A stretch of DNA of 59,742 nt. It comes from Marinobacter sp. Lineage in GTDB: Bacteria > Pseudomonadota > Gammaproteobacteria > Pseudomonadales > Oleiphilaceae. A program made the position numbers and the translations under genes. The stretch is from the NCBI GenBank assembly GCA_018066865.1, contig JAGPVT010000126.1:1-59742 (forward strand), in the 5' to 3' direction. Position 1 is the first letter of the stretch. Each line of letters starts with the position of its first letter. Positions 16,879 to 26,536 of this stretch are shown here, one piece after another. The notes under the pieces are model-generated. The model worked only from the letters and a program-made list of their open reading frames with translations. It did not search any database and was not told the DNA's origin.

Positions 16879-17556
16879 ATGCTAAAAAAAATCCAGAAGG
16901 GTTCGCTGGTGGAAACCGCAATAGAAAGCCTGAGACACGCCATCGAAACTGAGCAGTGGCCAGTAGGCGGCAGGCTGCCCGTGGAGTCGGAGCTTTCAGA
17001 AGCCCTGGGCGTGAGCAGAAACACCGTACGCGAAGCCGTGCGCGTACTGGCCCATGTGGGAATGCTCGAAACCCGTCAAGGAGACGGCACCTATGTAAGG
17101 GCAACCCGGGATGCCGGTGAAACTCTCAAGCGCATCGCCCGCACCCAGCTCACAGATCAGCTGGAAGTCCGGATCATGCTGGAAACGGAAGCGGCAAAGC
17201 TGGCGGCGCAACGTCGTACCGAGCAGGATCTCCGAACCATGACCATGGCGCTTGATGCCAGAGGCAAGGCCGATGCCGACCTCGCGGCTCGTATTCACCA
17301 CGACGAGGCTTTTCACCACGCGCTGGTGGCCGCATCCCATAACTCGGCACTGGCAGAGCTTTACGACTACTTCTCCCACGCCATCACCCAGACAATCGAA
17401 CGTACGGAAAACGACGCGGACTTGCCGGAGCCTTCCCAGGAAGATCATGAACTGCTTCTGGCCGCCGTTCGCCGTCAGGATTCGGTAAAGGCTGAAAAGC
17501 TGGCCGGGGACCTTCTTGCCCCCAGCCTTAAAGCGCTTCGAAAGAGAGGCTCCTGA
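16879..17556 (+). CDS. GntR-family (FadR/FCD subfamily) transcriptional regulator
   Basis: 225 residues. The N-terminal winged HTH (about 15-75) reads LPVESELSEALGVSRNTVRE, VLAHVGMLETRQGDGTYV. The C-terminal all-helical FCD domain has the metal/effector ligands expected of the family: Asp/His in RIHHDEAFHHAL and His in EDHELLLAAV. A TTG immediately before the ATG is also in frame; the ATG was preferred. It ends 2 bp before the symporter-like gene, so they share an operon and it probably responds to a substrate or product of that permease, likely a carboxylate. Confidence 0.87.
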   Translation: MLKKIQKGSLVETAIESLRHAIETEQWPVGGRLPVESELSEALGVSRNTVREAVRVLAHVGMLETRQGDGTYVRATRDAGETLKRIARTQLTDQLEVRIMLETEAAKLAAQRRTEQDLRTMTMALDARGKADADLAARIHHDEAFHHALVAASHNSALAELYDYFSHAITQTIERTENDADLPEPSQEDHELLLAAVRRQDSVKAEKLAGDLLAPSLKALRKRGS

Positions 17557-17558
17557 TT

Positions 17559-18572
17559 ATGAAGCTCAGGCCAGACATGTTTACCATCCTTCTACTCGGC
17601 GCTATTGTCCTGGCTTCATTTCTGCCTGCTACAGGCACTGCCGGGGATTTTCTGGCCAGTGCCGGAACCATAGCCGTCGCCCTGCTCTTCTTCTTTCACG
17701 GTGCGGCGTTATCGCGGGAACAGATCGTTGCGGGTGCTTCGCATTGGCGACTGCACATCCTGATTACCATGCTCACGTTCGTGTTCTTCCCTCTGGCTGT
17801 GCTTCCCATTAACGGCATAAGCGGTTTTGCACCGTCCTGGATGCCCGCAGACCTTGGGCTTGGCTTTTTGTACCTGGGTGTATTGCCGTCTGCTGTTTCC
17901 TCATCCATTGCCTATACGGCCATAGCCCGGGGAAACGTACCTGCGGCTATCTGCAGTGCCGCTGCATCCAATGTGTTTGGCATGATGCTGACACCCTTCT
18001 TGCTGTTATTGCTTGTCAGTTCGTCCGGTAGCGGCGACTTTGCAGTGGGCGAAGCCCTGAAAGATATCGTGTTGCAGCTGTTATTACCGTTCGCCGTCGG
18101 CCATGCCATGCGGCCGATTCTGGGAGGTTATCTGGCGCGCAATGAGAGCCTGATGGCGCGCTACGATAAATGCGTTATCTGGTTGATCGTGTATTCCGCT
18201 TTCTCACACTCGGTAGAAAGCGGGCTCTGGCAGAATCTGCCCGTAAAAGCCATTGTTCTCACAGTATTGCTATGCATCGGGCTTCTGGCATTATTCATGT
18301 TCTTTGCGAGGTTTCTGGTGCGGCGGTTCGGGTTCAGCCTGGAAGACGAAGCAGCCGTTGTTTTCTGCGGCTCCAAGAAGAGTCTGGCTTCCGGTTTGCC
18401 CATGGCAAAAGTACTGTTTTCAGGGCACCCCGGGTTCGGCATGATCGTTCTGCCGATTATGTGCTACAACCAGGTTCAGGTGATTCTCGGCGCCATTCTG
18501 GCCCAGAAATACCGGGACAAAATCGCCGAGTCCAGATCAGCACAAGCACAAGCAGAAGCGAACGCGAAGTAA
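17559..18572 (+). CDS. Bile acid:sodium symporter family (SBF-like) permease
   Basis: 337 residues, strongly hydrophobic with about nine or ten predicted membrane helices, beginning MKLRPDMFTILLLGAIVLAS. FLYLGVLPSAVSSSIAYTAI and AAICSAAASNVFGMMLTP match the crossover motifs of the SBF/BASS-like family (PF13593 type). FCGSKKSLASGLPMA near 270 is a conserved family block. The short C-terminal tail is charged and Ala-rich. It directly follows the GntR regulator. Members transport organic anions with sodium; many bacterial ones have no known substrate. Confidence 0.82.
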   Translation: MKLRPDMFTILLLGAIVLASFLPATGTAGDFLASAGTIAVALLFFFHGAALSREQIVAGASHWRLHILITMLTFVFFPLAVLPINGISGFAPSWMPADLGLGFLYLGVLPSAVSSSIAYTAIARGNVPAAICSAAASNVFGMMLTPFLLLLLVSSSGSGDFAVGEALKDIVLQLLLPFAVGHAMRPILGGYLARNESLMARYDKCVIWLIVYSAFSHSVESGLWQNLPVKAIVLTVLLCIGLLALFMFFARFLVRRFGFSLEDEAAVVFCGSKKSLASGLPMAKVLFSGHPGFGMIVLPIMCYNQVQVILGAILAQKYRDKIAESRSAQAQAEANAK

Positions 18573-18575
18573 TCA

Positions 18576-18597
18576 AGCGGCGGTATCAGCCGCCGCT
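18576..18597. terminator. Hairpin between convergent genes
   Basis: AGCGGCGG-TATCAG-CCGCCGCT forms a perfect 8-bp G+C-rich stem between the stop codons of the symporter gene and the convergent minus-strand gene; the latter's stop codon lies in the loop. It has no T-run, so termination is plausible but not certain. Confidence 0.45.
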
Positions 18598-19047
18598 CAT
18601 GCCACCAAAAAGAATGGCGAGTATTACAAGCCCGATGACCCAGCCAATAACAGCTGGCCAGAAATTAACCATTTGAGGCGACTCTGAATCGATGCCCTCC
18701 TCCGCCGCATCAGGCTCTGGCTCCGACTCCGGATAATTGCGCTCATCGTCCAGAGCGACGACGTCCTGAAGGCTATGCCAGTCGAACCACTCGGCCAGGA
18801 AACGCACAACTGGCGCTGTAAAGCTCCCGTTCTCTGCCATGGGGCGAAGTTGTGGCTCCATTTGCCGGCCGATTTCCCGGCGCAGCGGAAGTTGATCTGC
18901 CGGCGGTTCGCAGAGTATCGCCTTCCAGATACCCGCATCCCCCGTCCTGCCGGGGTCGTTCAAAAGCGCCTTGATCTGAATCATCACCTCACGGACGACC
19001 TGGCTTTCCGATGCATCCAATTCGCGATCAATTTCCCTGGCATTCAT
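18586..19047 (-). CDS. Hypothetical protein with C-terminal membrane anchor
   Basis: 153 residues from the ATG at 19047, which has GGAGTAAGCCTGAT in front. The N-terminal part is soluble and charged (MNAREIDRELDASESQVVRE), the centre has FLAEWFDWHSLQDVVALDDE, then an acidic linker and one C-terminal membrane helix (about 128-150, WPAVIGWVIGLVILAILFGG). It looks like a tail-anchored inner-membrane protein. I do not recognise the family. The frame is open far upstream, but that part overlaps the TonB receptor gene's start on the other strand and is not coding-like. Confidence 0.65.
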   Translation of the reverse strand: MNAREIDRELDASESQVVREVMIQIKALLNDPGRTGDAGIWKAILCEPPADQLPLRREIGRQMEPQLRPMAENGSFTAPVVRFLAEWFDWHSLQDVVALDDERNYPESEPEPDAAEEGIDSESPQMVNFWPAVIGWVIGLVILAILFGGMSGG

Positions 19048-19173
19048 ATCAGGCTTACTCCACGCTTGTGATTCATTACATTTTTGAGAGACAAATGACG
19101 TGTAGTCAAATACGATAGCGAAGGAACGCAAACAGCGCTTCGCTTTTAATTCCGTAATTATAGAACGACACCC

Positions 19174-21339
19174 ATGCCCGTTACGAACTTCAACAACTGC
19201 ACTCGGTGGCGCCCGGCTTTTTGGAACTCTGGTTTCGTTGCAACAGGCCTTCTGAGTTTCATGTTGGTGAGCTCTCCAGCCGCTTCCCAATCGCTCTCCG
19301 ACGATCCTGAACAGATTGGTTTCTACGGATTTAACGATGAGATACCGGAGGTACTGACGACCACCCGGCTACGGCAGCCAAAAACCCGGGTTCCCGGGAC
19401 AACCACGGTTATTGATGGAGAGATGATTCGTGATCTCGGCATCATGAGCCTTGTTGAGATATTCCGACTCGTCCCGGGCATGGTTGTGGGCGATGTCGGC
19501 AGCAGCACGCCGGTCACAACCTATCATGGCACCGTGCACTATGAGCAACGCCGGATGCAGGTGCTCGTCGATGGCCGTACCGCGCACCGCTCCACCCTGT
19601 CCGATATGGACTGGCAAACCATGCCGGTTCCACTCGAACTTATTGAAAGAGTCGAAATAAGCCGCGGGCCGAATTCAGCCGCCTATGGCATCAACGCTTT
19701 TTTGGGCACGATCAACATCATTACCCGCAACCCGGCTGACACTGCAGGTGCAGAGATTCGCGTTGTTGGAGGCTCCAGAGACTATGTCCGCACGTTTGCT
19801 TCCGTTGGCGATGTCAGCGAAAGCTACGACTGGCGGATAGCGTACGAAAAGCGCAAATTCGGCGGTTTCGATTATCAAATTGAGGATCGGAAGCGCGCGC
19901 CTTTTCACGATGGCCATGACATCAACGTCCTTAACTATGACTCCCGTCTGAAGGTGAATCCAGGCTTCAACGCAGATATCCGCCTGGGCGTCGTTGATGG
20001 GATAAACGAAGAAGATGTTTTCAAAAATGGTGAACTCGGCGCTACGGACAACCCGGACATTGATGTTCGGGACTACTATCTTCAGACACAGCTTAACTTC
20101 ACCACATCAAGCACCCATTTTTTCCACGTTCTAGTGAGTTTCGCGAACTACGATCGCAGACAACGCTGGCCTATAGAAGTACCCGAGTCGGTCGTAAACT
20201 GCCTCGCCAACGGCAACTCTTTATTTGACGACGCCAACAATTGCTTCCAGCCCGGCGGATCCCCGCTAACCGCCAATGTAAACTCGGATTCCGAGGACTC
20301 GAGGCTGGAATTCGAGCTTCAGGATACCCTGTTGTTCAGCGATGACCTGAAGCTCGTTACCGGGTTGGGTTTCCGCAAAGACACCTATCGCTCTGAGACG
20401 CTTTTCGACGGGCGCGGAAACAACTACCAGTCGCGGGTATTTGGAAATCTGGAGTACACCCCTATCAACTGGCTTACCTTGAACGCTGGCGGTAACTGGG
20501 AACGCACGACAACCACCAATGATGGCTATTTCTCGCCTCGGCTTGCGGCAAATTTCACGCTCGGCAATAACCACGCGCTAAGGTTCGTGTATTCAAAAGC
20601 TGTGCGCACGCCGGACGGTTTTGAGCAAGATCCGGATTACGGGTATACATTGAAAGATGTCCGGCCGACACAATACGCTTTGTACGAGGGCGTTCGGGTA
20701 GAAAACACTCTCGTTAATCGTGACGTAGAACTTGAAGAAGAGAGCATTATATCGCGGGAAATCAGTTACTTCGGTCAGTTTCCTACGAATACAGGTCAAA
20801 TCTCTCTGGAAGTCAGGGTATTCAAAGACAAAATGCGGGACATGATTAGCGGTATCATCGGTTTTGAAGACTGGACGATCGACAACAACGTCGATATCGA
20901 TCAGAAAGGCTTTGAAGTTGAAGCTGCCATGGCGTACCCCGGAACAACATTCAGAGTCAGTTATGGCTATCTTGACCAGGATGACTGGTACAACGGCCCG
21001 GAAATTTCTTCTGACAACAGCGTCAACAAAAAGGAAAAGCAGTACAAGGTAGACCTTCTGGGACGACTTTCGGCAAGGCACTCCGGCAGTGTCGCTTTAA
21101 TTCAGAACTTGCCGTTTGGTCTGAAAGGGTCCGCCGCCTATTACTGGGCAGATCAACTCAAGGAGTCGCGGTTTGAGCGCCTCGACCTTCGTCTGGCAAA
21201 ATCAATTTTTCAGCCTCGGTATACGGCGGAGGTTGCTGTGACTGTTCAGCACTACATGAATACGGATCCGGATATGAGCATTGATAATAATATCGAGGAT
21301 CAAAACCAGCTCTTTCTGGAAGCAGGTATTCGCTTCTGA
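19174..21339 (+). CDS. TonB-dependent outer membrane receptor
   Basis: 721 residues with a signal peptide (cleaved near ASQ, about residue 39). The plug domain spans about 60-180: TTTRLRQPKTRVPGTTTVID, DLGIMSLVEIFRLVPGM, MQVLVDGRTAHRS, VEISRGPNSAAYGINAFLG and INIITRNP. The barrel follows and ends in the outer-membrane signature Phe (EAGIRF). It is the first gene of a unit with a periplasmic binding protein (35 bp on) and a histidine kinase-like protein. This order suggests a surface-sensing or uptake-signalling relay. The ligand is unknown; no iron-siderophore clue is present. Confidence 0.9.
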   Translation: MPVTNFNNCTRWRPAFWNSGFVATGLLSFMLVSSPAASQSLSDDPEQIGFYGFNDEIPEVLTTTRLRQPKTRVPGTTTVIDGEMIRDLGIMSLVEIFRLVPGMVVGDVGSSTPVTTYHGTVHYEQRRMQVLVDGRTAHRSTLSDMDWQTMPVPLELIERVEISRGPNSAAYGINAFLGTINIITRNPADTAGAEIRVVGGSRDYVRTFASVGDVSESYDWRIAYEKRKFGGFDYQIEDRKRAPFHDGHDINVLNYDSRLKVNPGFNADIRLGVVDGINEEDVFKNGELGATDNPDIDVRDYYLQTQLNFTTSSTHFFHVLVSFANYDRRQRWPIEVPESVVNCLANGNSLFDDANNCFQPGGSPLTANVNSDSEDSRLEFELQDTLLFSDDLKLVTGLGFRKDTYRSETLFDGRGNNYQSRVFGNLEYTPINWLTLNAGGNWERTTTTNDGYFSPRLAANFTLGNNHALRFVYSKAVRTPDGFEQDPDYGYTLKDVRPTQYALYEGVRVENTLVNRDVELEEESIISREISYFGQFPTNTGQISLEVRVFKDKMRDMISGIIGFEDWTIDNNVDIDQKGFEVEAAMAYPGTTFRVSYGYLDQDDWYNGPEISSDNSVNKKEKQYKVDLLGRLSARHSGSVALIQNLPFGLKGSAAYYWADQLKESRFERLDLRLAKSIFQPRYTAEVAVTVQHYMNTDPDMSIDNNIEDQNQLFLEAGIRF

Positions 21340-21374
21340 TATTTAACCAGGGAATGCGTCAGGCCCGGGATGGT

Positions 21375-22346
21375 ATGACAGAAAACGTCGCTTTGTTCTG
21401 GAGACTGGCTATTACCAGACTTCGTCAGGCTCTTTACACGCTTATAGCAACGGCGATATTTGTCGGTGCAGTGCCCGCTCTGGCCCAGGAAAGTGATCGG
21501 TTACCTGTGTACATTGCAGGCTCGGGTAATATCACGCTGGATAAGCATATAAAGAACCTTCTGGAAGAAAGCCTGGGCGACCAACGAGACCTGGTTTTTG
21601 TTTCAGATGAGGACGTCGCCCTTAGCGGCAACGCACCCATTATAACCATCGGCCCTCGCGCATTTTCCCGTGTTCGTCAGGTAAACCGCAACGCCCCGGT
21701 GCTTGCCATGCTGGCATCGCAGGATTTTCTCAAAGGATTCGCAACCCGGTCACCTGGGCAAGTTTCCGGAATATACTACGACGTTCCCCTGCTCCGCCAA
21801 GCCCTGATCGGAAAAGCCATTCTCCCACAAGCGACCCGGATCGCACTGATTTCCACCACCAGCTCGGCCGAACTCTATGACACCCTGATCGACCAGCTTC
21901 CAAAGTATGGCCTTGAGGCCCGTCTCTTCGTCGTGGACGACGACAAGCAGCTCATACCGACGCTGACCCGAGCACTCAGCTACGGCGATTTTCTGCTGGC
22001 AGCACCCGACAGCGATATCTACAACCCCAGAACAATAAAGCACGTTCTTCTGACCGCCTATCGCCGAAACAGGATCGTCATCGGCCCAAGTCAGGCGTAC
22101 GTCAAAGCCGGCTCTCTGGCGTCCGGTTACGCACCCTTTCCGGAAATGGTCAGGAAGGCGGCGGAGTATGTGCAGGAGTTCCTTAAAACCGGAACATTCC
22201 CTGAACCGGATTATCCCGCCAGTTTTCAGATCGAGATCAATCAACAAGTAGCCCGGTCCCTCAATATTCCCCTGGACTCAAGGGAAGAGATCACTAGAGC
22301 CGTTGAATTGCTGTTGACCAAGGAAAGGGGGCAAGGCGATGAGTGA
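21375..22346 (+). CDS. Periplasmic ABC-type substrate-binding-like protein linked to a sensor kinase
   Basis: 323 residues with an N-terminal signal peptide (hydrophobic stretch then AVPALAQ). The mature part resembles the PF04392-like two-lobed binding fold: APIITIGPRAFSRVRQ, VLAMLASQDF, ATRIALISTTSSAELYD, ILLAAPDSDIYNP-like lobes and IVIGPSQAYVKAGSLASGY. An ATG 21 bp earlier is in frame; the later one was chosen for its ribosome-site spacing. It overlaps the kinase-like gene by 8 bp and follows the TonB receptor, so it probably passes a ligand signal to the kinase-like protein rather than to a permease; none is nearby. Confidence 0.75.
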   Translation: MTENVALFWRLAITRLRQALYTLIATAIFVGAVPALAQESDRLPVYIAGSGNITLDKHIKNLLEESLGDQRDLVFVSDEDVALSGNAPIITIGPRAFSRVRQVNRNAPVLAMLASQDFLKGFATRSPGQVSGIYYDVPLLRQALIGKAILPQATRIALISTTSSAELYDTLIDQLPKYGLEARLFVVDDDKQLIPTLTRALSYGDFLLAAPDSDIYNPRTIKHVLLTAYRRNRIVIGPSQAYVKAGSLASGYAPFPEMVRKAAEYVQEFLKTGTFPEPDYPASFQIEINQQVARSLNIPLDSREEITRAVELLLTKERGQGDE

Positions 22347-23859
22347 GCATAACAGGATCGGTACGCCGCTTTCCCGTAAGCTCCTGATACTGGGCGCATT
22401 GCCCGCTATCGTGATGTTTATAACCCTTATAGGGTTCTTTACCTCTGCCCGGCTGGAGGATGCCCGACGTGACCTTTCTGATAGCAACCAGCTGCTGGCC
22501 GACAGTTTGGCGCCTTCCCTGGAGTATGCCGTTGTTTCTGGCAACAAGATGGCGCTTCAGGAAATACTTACCAAATCTATTCGTTACAGCAAGGCAGACT
22601 GGATTCGTGTAACCGATGTGACCGGTGAGCAAATCGGCCAAGTTGCTCGAGGCAATTCCGAAACTCCCGACATGCAGAGCGAATTTCAGGTTTATGAAGC
22701 TGAAATTCTGCAAGAGCCACTTGCATTCGATACTGGCAGAGAAACCCAGTGGTTCGAGCCAGAATATGGATATGCGGCAAGTGCGTTGCGCGTCGGTACT
22801 GTTCACGTTGGAGTCAGCGATAGCATTCTGGATGCCCGGCGCCAGGATATTCTCGGGACATCCGTTGCCCTGGGATTCTCGCTGCTGCTATTTACAATAC
22901 TGGTGGTCAGTCACTCGCTCAAAGCAATCCTTTTGCCTATCCGTCAGGTTTCCGGGCGAATCAGCCGCCTGATTGAAAGGGACTATCAGATTACGAATGT
23001 GAATACGCGGCATAGTTCCAGAGACGTTATCGCGATTGAGCAACAACTCAACGAGTTGGCTGAACGCCTTGCCGCGCTGAGGGCATCTGATCAGCAAGCG
23101 CTGGCGACTTCAGAGCTTGCAAGAGAAAAGGCAGAGCTCGCAAACGATACCAAATCCGAGCTTTTGGTATCCATGAGCCGCGATCTGCGTACGCCCTTGA
23201 GCGGTGTGCAAAACATGGTTGACCTGGCCCAGGAGGAGCCACTTAGCCCCAGACAGAGAGATTATCTGCAGACCGCCCGTCAATCTACAGAGGATCTTCT
23301 GACTGTCATCAGCGACATTCGCGATTATGCTCATATGGATGGTGGCATGATCATTCCGGAGCAACGGAAATTCAATCTGCAAGCGCTAATCACGAATTGC
23401 GTTGCGTCCCACCGGCACCTGGCCGAAGAGCTGGGCCTGGCACTGACGCTGAATTTTTATGGTGATTGGCCGGAAGTGCCGCAGGTAATCGTTGACGCGG
23501 CGAGGGTTCGACAGGTTCTTGCATGCTTGCTGGATAACGCGATCAAGTTCACCAACGAAGGCCTGATAAATGTTCAGGCTGGCTGTTTTGGTGTCGAGGA
23601 TGGCTGTATTGTGCTCAACTGCTCCGTAAGCGACTCCGGGAACGGTATCTCACATGACCACCCGGGGGACATCTTCAACTCATTCGAACAGCCGGATATC
23701 ACCCAATCACGCAGCTTCGGCGGTACCAGTATGGGATTGTCCCTGATGCAGCGCCTGGTTGAGCTTCTTGGAGGGCGCATTCAGGTTGAAACAGATCCCG
23801 GCAAAGGCACCTCATTCCGCTTTGAGATACCTCTTGAGTTGGCATCGGCGGATAGCTGA
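22339..23859 (+). CDS. Sensor histidine kinase-like protein lacking the phospho-acceptor histidine
   Basis: 506 residues. Membrane helix 1 is near 14-35, a periplasmic domain runs about 36-170, helix 2 about 172-192, then HAMP (about 195-245), a DHp-like region (about 260-330) and an HATPase_c domain (about 370-500). The H-box normally reads MSHELRTPL; here it is SMSRDLRTPLSG with Arg281 in place of His (codon CGC, 23179-23181). The ATP-binding N, G1, F and G2 boxes are kept: LLDNAIKFTNEG, SDSGNGIS, FNSFEQ and GGTSMGLSL. No receiver domain or response regulator is adjacent. It could be a pseudokinase that modulates another kinase, or be freshly inactivated. Confidence 0.85.
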   Translation: MSEHNRIGTPLSRKLLILGALPAIVMFITLIGFFTSARLEDARRDLSDSNQLLADSLAPSLEYAVVSGNKMALQEILTKSIRYSKADWIRVTDVTGEQIGQVARGNSETPDMQSEFQVYEAEILQEPLAFDTGRETQWFEPEYGYAASALRVGTVHVGVSDSILDARRQDILGTSVALGFSLLLFTILVVSHSLKAILLPIRQVSGRISRLIERDYQITNVNTRHSSRDVIAIEQQLNELAERLAALRASDQQALATSELAREKAELANDTKSELLVSMSRDLRTPLSGVQNMVDLAQEEPLSPRQRDYLQTARQSTEDLLTVISDIRDYAHMDGGMIIPEQRKFNLQALITNCVASHRHLAEELGLALTLNFYGDWPEVPQVIVDAARVRQVLACLLDNAIKFTNEGLINVQAGCFGVEDGCIVLNCSVSDSGNGISHDHPGDIFNSFEQPDITQSRSFGGTSMGLSLMQRLVELLGGRIQVETDPGKGTSFRFEIPLELASADS

Positions 23860-23868
23860 CACGACTCA

Positions 23869-23886
23869 GAGCCCTTCCCTGGGCTC
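23869..23886. terminator. Short hairpin between convergent kinase-like and glutathione reductase genes
   Basis: GAGCCC-TTCCCT-GGGCTC forms a 6-bp stem 10 bp after the kinase-like stop, just before the minus-strand gor stop. The following bases (CAGTTTC) are only weakly T-rich. Probably a modest bidirectional terminator. Confidence 0.4.
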
Positions 23887-23895
23887 CAGTTTCAA

Positions 23896-25257
23896 TCAGC
23901 CGACAGGCTCACGCATGGTGACAAACTCTTCTGCGGATGTCGGGTGTATGCCCATGGTGGAATCAAACTGGGCCTTGGTTGCCCCAGCCTTGATCGCCAC
24001 GGCAAGTCCCTGAGTGATTTCGCCGGCATCCGGCCCGACCATGTGCGCGCCCAGCACCCGGTCGGTTGCGTCATCAACCACAAGTTTCATCAGACAACGC
24101 TCATCGCGGCCACTGAGCACGTACTTCATGGGCCGGAATTCAGAGCGGTAGATTCTCAGGGTATGCCCGGCTTCCCGCGCCTCTTCTTCCGTTAGCCCGA
24201 CAGTACCAATATTAGGCTGACAGAAAACAGCGGTAGGTATCGCGGTGTAATCCATCTCACCTTCACCATCCCCGAACATCCTGCGGGAAAGTACCATCCC
24301 TTGCGCCAGCGCCACCGGCGTCAGCTGCGGTGTACCGATGACATCGCCCAGAGCGGTTACCGAAGGTACCGAGGTCTGGAAATGATCATCCACGACGACA
24401 TGTCCGGAGGCATTAAGCTCGATACCCAGCTCAGTCAGGCCCAGACCGTCTACCAATGCCCTTCTGCCCGTTGCCGCCATAACAAGCCCGGTCTCCATTA
24501 CGCTGCCGTTACTGAGCTGGACCCGATAGTGAGAGTTTTCAGCTTCAACTGACTCAATCGTCACGCCGAACTCAAGACGAACGCCTTTCTTACGCATTTC
24601 CTGCTCGGTGAACTTGCGAACATCGCTATCAAAGCCACGAAGAAACAGATCTCCACGGTAAAGCAGCGTCGTCTCTACACCGAGCCCGGCCAGAATGCCG
24701 GCGAACTCCACGGCGATATAACCGCCACCCCAAACCACAGCTTGTTTTGGCAATTGCGGCAGAAAAAACATTTCGTTGGAAGTGAGGAGGCATTCTTTGC
24801 CCGGAATGTCCGGAACCACCGGCCAGCTTCCGGTCGCCACGGTTATGTGCGCCGTTGTGTATTCCGTTTCACCCACCACAACCGTATTCGGATCTTTTAT
24901 CGACGCCGTGCCTTCGATGATCGTCACGCCGGCATTCTCAAGCAACTGGCCATAAATACCGTTAAGCCTTTCGATTTCTGTATTCTTGTTCGCAACAAGC
25001 GTTGGCCAGTCGAAGCTGACACCGTCCAGAGGTACGTTCCAGCCATAACCTGCTGCGTCTTCCAGCTCATCTTTGACATGAGCCCCGTAGACGAACAGTT
25101 TCTTGGGTACGCAGCCAACGTTAACGCAGGTACCACCAAGATAGCGGGATTCTACTACCGCAACCCGGGCACCGAGGCCGGCAGACATGCGCGCAAGGCG
25201 CACGCCTCCGGAACCGGCACCAATAACGATCAGATCATAATCCTGACTGTCAGACAC
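23896..25257 (-). CDS. gor: Glutathione-disulfide reductase
   Basis: NADPH-dependent flavoenzyme that reduces oxidised glutathione. 453 residues: FAD motif [15 protein letters not shown], redox disulfide [13 protein letters not shown] near 45, NADPH motif [16 protein letters not shown] near 170, second FAD motif TALGDV near 300, and the C-terminal dimer active-site HPTSAEEF. The start is GTG (SDSQDYDL), preceded by ACAGGAGACACT; an in-frame TTG eight codons earlier has no such site. It forms a likely unit with the GNAT gene upstream (26-bp gap). Its residues match glutathione reductase rather than mercuric or trypanothione reductases. Confidence 0.9.
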   Translation of the reverse strand: MSDSQDYDLIVIGAGSGGVRLARMSAGLGARVAVVESRYLGGTCVNVGCVPKKLFVYGAHVKDELEDAAGYGWNVPLDGVSFDWPTLVANKNTEIERLNGIYGQLLENAGVTIIEGTASIKDPNTVVVGETEYTTAHITVATGSWPVVPDIPGKECLLTSNEMFFLPQLPKQAVVWGGGYIAVEFAGILAGLGVETTLLYRGDLFLRGFDSDVRKFTEQEMRKKGVRLEFGVTIESVEAENSHYRVQLSNGSVMETGLVMAATGRRALVDGLGLTELGIELNASGHVVVDDHFQTSVPSVTALGDVIGTPQLTPVALAQGMVLSRRMFGDGEGEMDYTAIPTAVFCQPNIGTVGLTEEEAREAGHTLRIYRSEFRPMKYVLSGRDERCLMKLVVDDATDRVLGAHMVGPDAGEITQGLAVAIKAGATKAQFDSTMGIHPTSAEEFVTMREPVG

Positions 25258-25283
25258 AGTGTCTCCTGTTGTTTGTAACAACG

Positions 25284-25946
25284 TTAGTTTTGATTGGCCG
25301 TGGCCTTGGCGTCGGGGTGGATTTCACGGAACAGTATGTGATCCTCGAAACCACCAAGACGAATTTTACCAAGGCTGCGGAAGCCTTCCGACTCATAAAA
25401 TGGCAGATAACGGTTGTTACCGGTATCGAGAACCAGCCCACTACCACGTGGATTGTCAGCGCATAGCCGTTGAACGGCTTTGAGCAATAGCCGACCGTAA
25501 CCGCGATTCTGATATTTGGGATTAACCCCCATCAGCGGTAATTGGTGCGCCAGGGGCTGCGGTAACATCGCGCGGATTTTTTCATGATAATCCAGATAGC
25601 GACGTGTAGAGGCAAAACCAGCCGTCAATACCATGCGGATTCTCCAGCTGAACTGATCCGCCAGGTTCAAGCGCAGATCCGGGTCGCCGATGAACGCCAC
25701 AGCAACCAGCGTATCGTTGACCATCACGCCGACTGCCTCCTGGCCCAGATCAATGTACAGATCAACCAGTTCACGCAGGGTTGCCCGGACTCGCTGTTTA
25801 TAACCGGGCTTACGATGGTTGAACAGGTACTGAAACGTTGGTTCGTCACGGTATGCGTCATACAGAATCGATCTTGCTTCATTCAAAGCACTGATATCCA
25901 GCCGGACAATAACCGGTTCCGGCTTGTTATCGCTGTCGCTACTCAT
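25284..25946 (-). CDS. GNAT-family N-acetyltransferase
   Basis: 220 residues; the start [10 protein letters not shown] follows GGCAGGAGAGAAAGC. The acetyl-CoA-binding motif A is seen as [20 protein letters not shown] (about 145-165), with [20 protein letters not shown] as motif B. The fold fits single-domain GNAT enzymes that act on small molecules or protein N termini. The acceptor cannot be predicted. It lies between gor and the gsp cluster on the same strand, 55 bp after gspM, so it may be the tail of that transcription unit. Confidence 0.8.
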   Translation of the reverse strand: MSSDSDNKPEPVIVRLDISALNEARSILYDAYRDEPTFQYLFNHRKPGYKQRVRATLRELVDLYIDLGQEAVGVMVNDTLVAVAFIGDPDLRLNLADQFSWRIRMVLTAGFASTRRYLDYHEKIRAMLPQPLAHQLPLMGVNPKYQNRGYGRLLLKAVQRLCADNPRGSGLVLDTGNNRYLPFYESEGFRSLGKIRLGGFEDHILFREIHPDAKATANQN

Positions 25947-26001
25947 GCTTTCTCTCCTGCCTCGGTCCGGAGAGACCACCCCGGAACCCCATTATTCGGA
26001 A

Positions 26002-26532
26002 TCAGATTGCCAACGTTAAACGAACAGACACCCTGCCAGGTTCCCCGGCACGATCGAGCGCGGCCTGGTCAATCACCACGCCGTGCTTACCATTGAGCAT
26101 TTCCAACCAGGCTGCAACCTCTGAATAGGGGACGGCTTCAAGCCACACACGGATAGCTCCCTCACCGCTTGGTTCAAAGCGCTGCAGGGTAAGGCCGGAC
26201 TCCCTTGCTGAGCGGGTAACCAGCCCCATCAGTGCCCGACCATCAGCGGGAACATCAGTGGATGCCAACGCCAGCCCAGCGCCGCTACTTCCCAGTCGCC
26301 GGATAACCGGCGCATTTGATTGCACCCAGGCCACAAGCTCTGCCGCATTGTCCTTGCTCGCGGCGGCCTTGTCGTGGAAATCAGTGACCGGGTTCCAGAC
26401 CGCAAAATAGAGGATCCCGAGAAGCACGGCAATAGCCAACACCGTAAGCGCTTGCTGGTCCCGCCTGGGAAGCTGATCATACTGAGCAATCAGTTTGCCA
26501 ACCGGTGGCTGCTCTTTCAGTTTAGTCAACAT
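26002..26532 (-). CDS. gspM: Type II secretion system inner-membrane protein GspM
   Basis: 176 residues from MLTKLKEQPP, preceded by the strong site GGAGGATAAGCTC. One membrane helix (about 30-50: ALTVLAIAVLLGILYFAVWN) is followed by a small periplasmic ferredoxin-like domain with LTLQRFEPSGEGAIRVWLEAV. GspM forms the inner-membrane platform with GspL. It is last in the gspEFGHIJKLM order, 4 bp after gspL. The length is normal for the family. Confidence 0.88.
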   Translation of the reverse strand: MLTKLKEQPPVGKLIAQYDQLPRRDQQALTVLAIAVLLGILYFAVWNPVTDFHDKAAASKDNAAELVAWVQSNAPVIRRLGSSGAGLALASTDVPADGRALMGLVTRSARESGLTLQRFEPSGEGAIRVWLEAVPYSEVAAWLEMLNGKHGVVIDQAALDRAGEPGRVSVRLTLAI

Positions 26533-26536
26533 GAGC

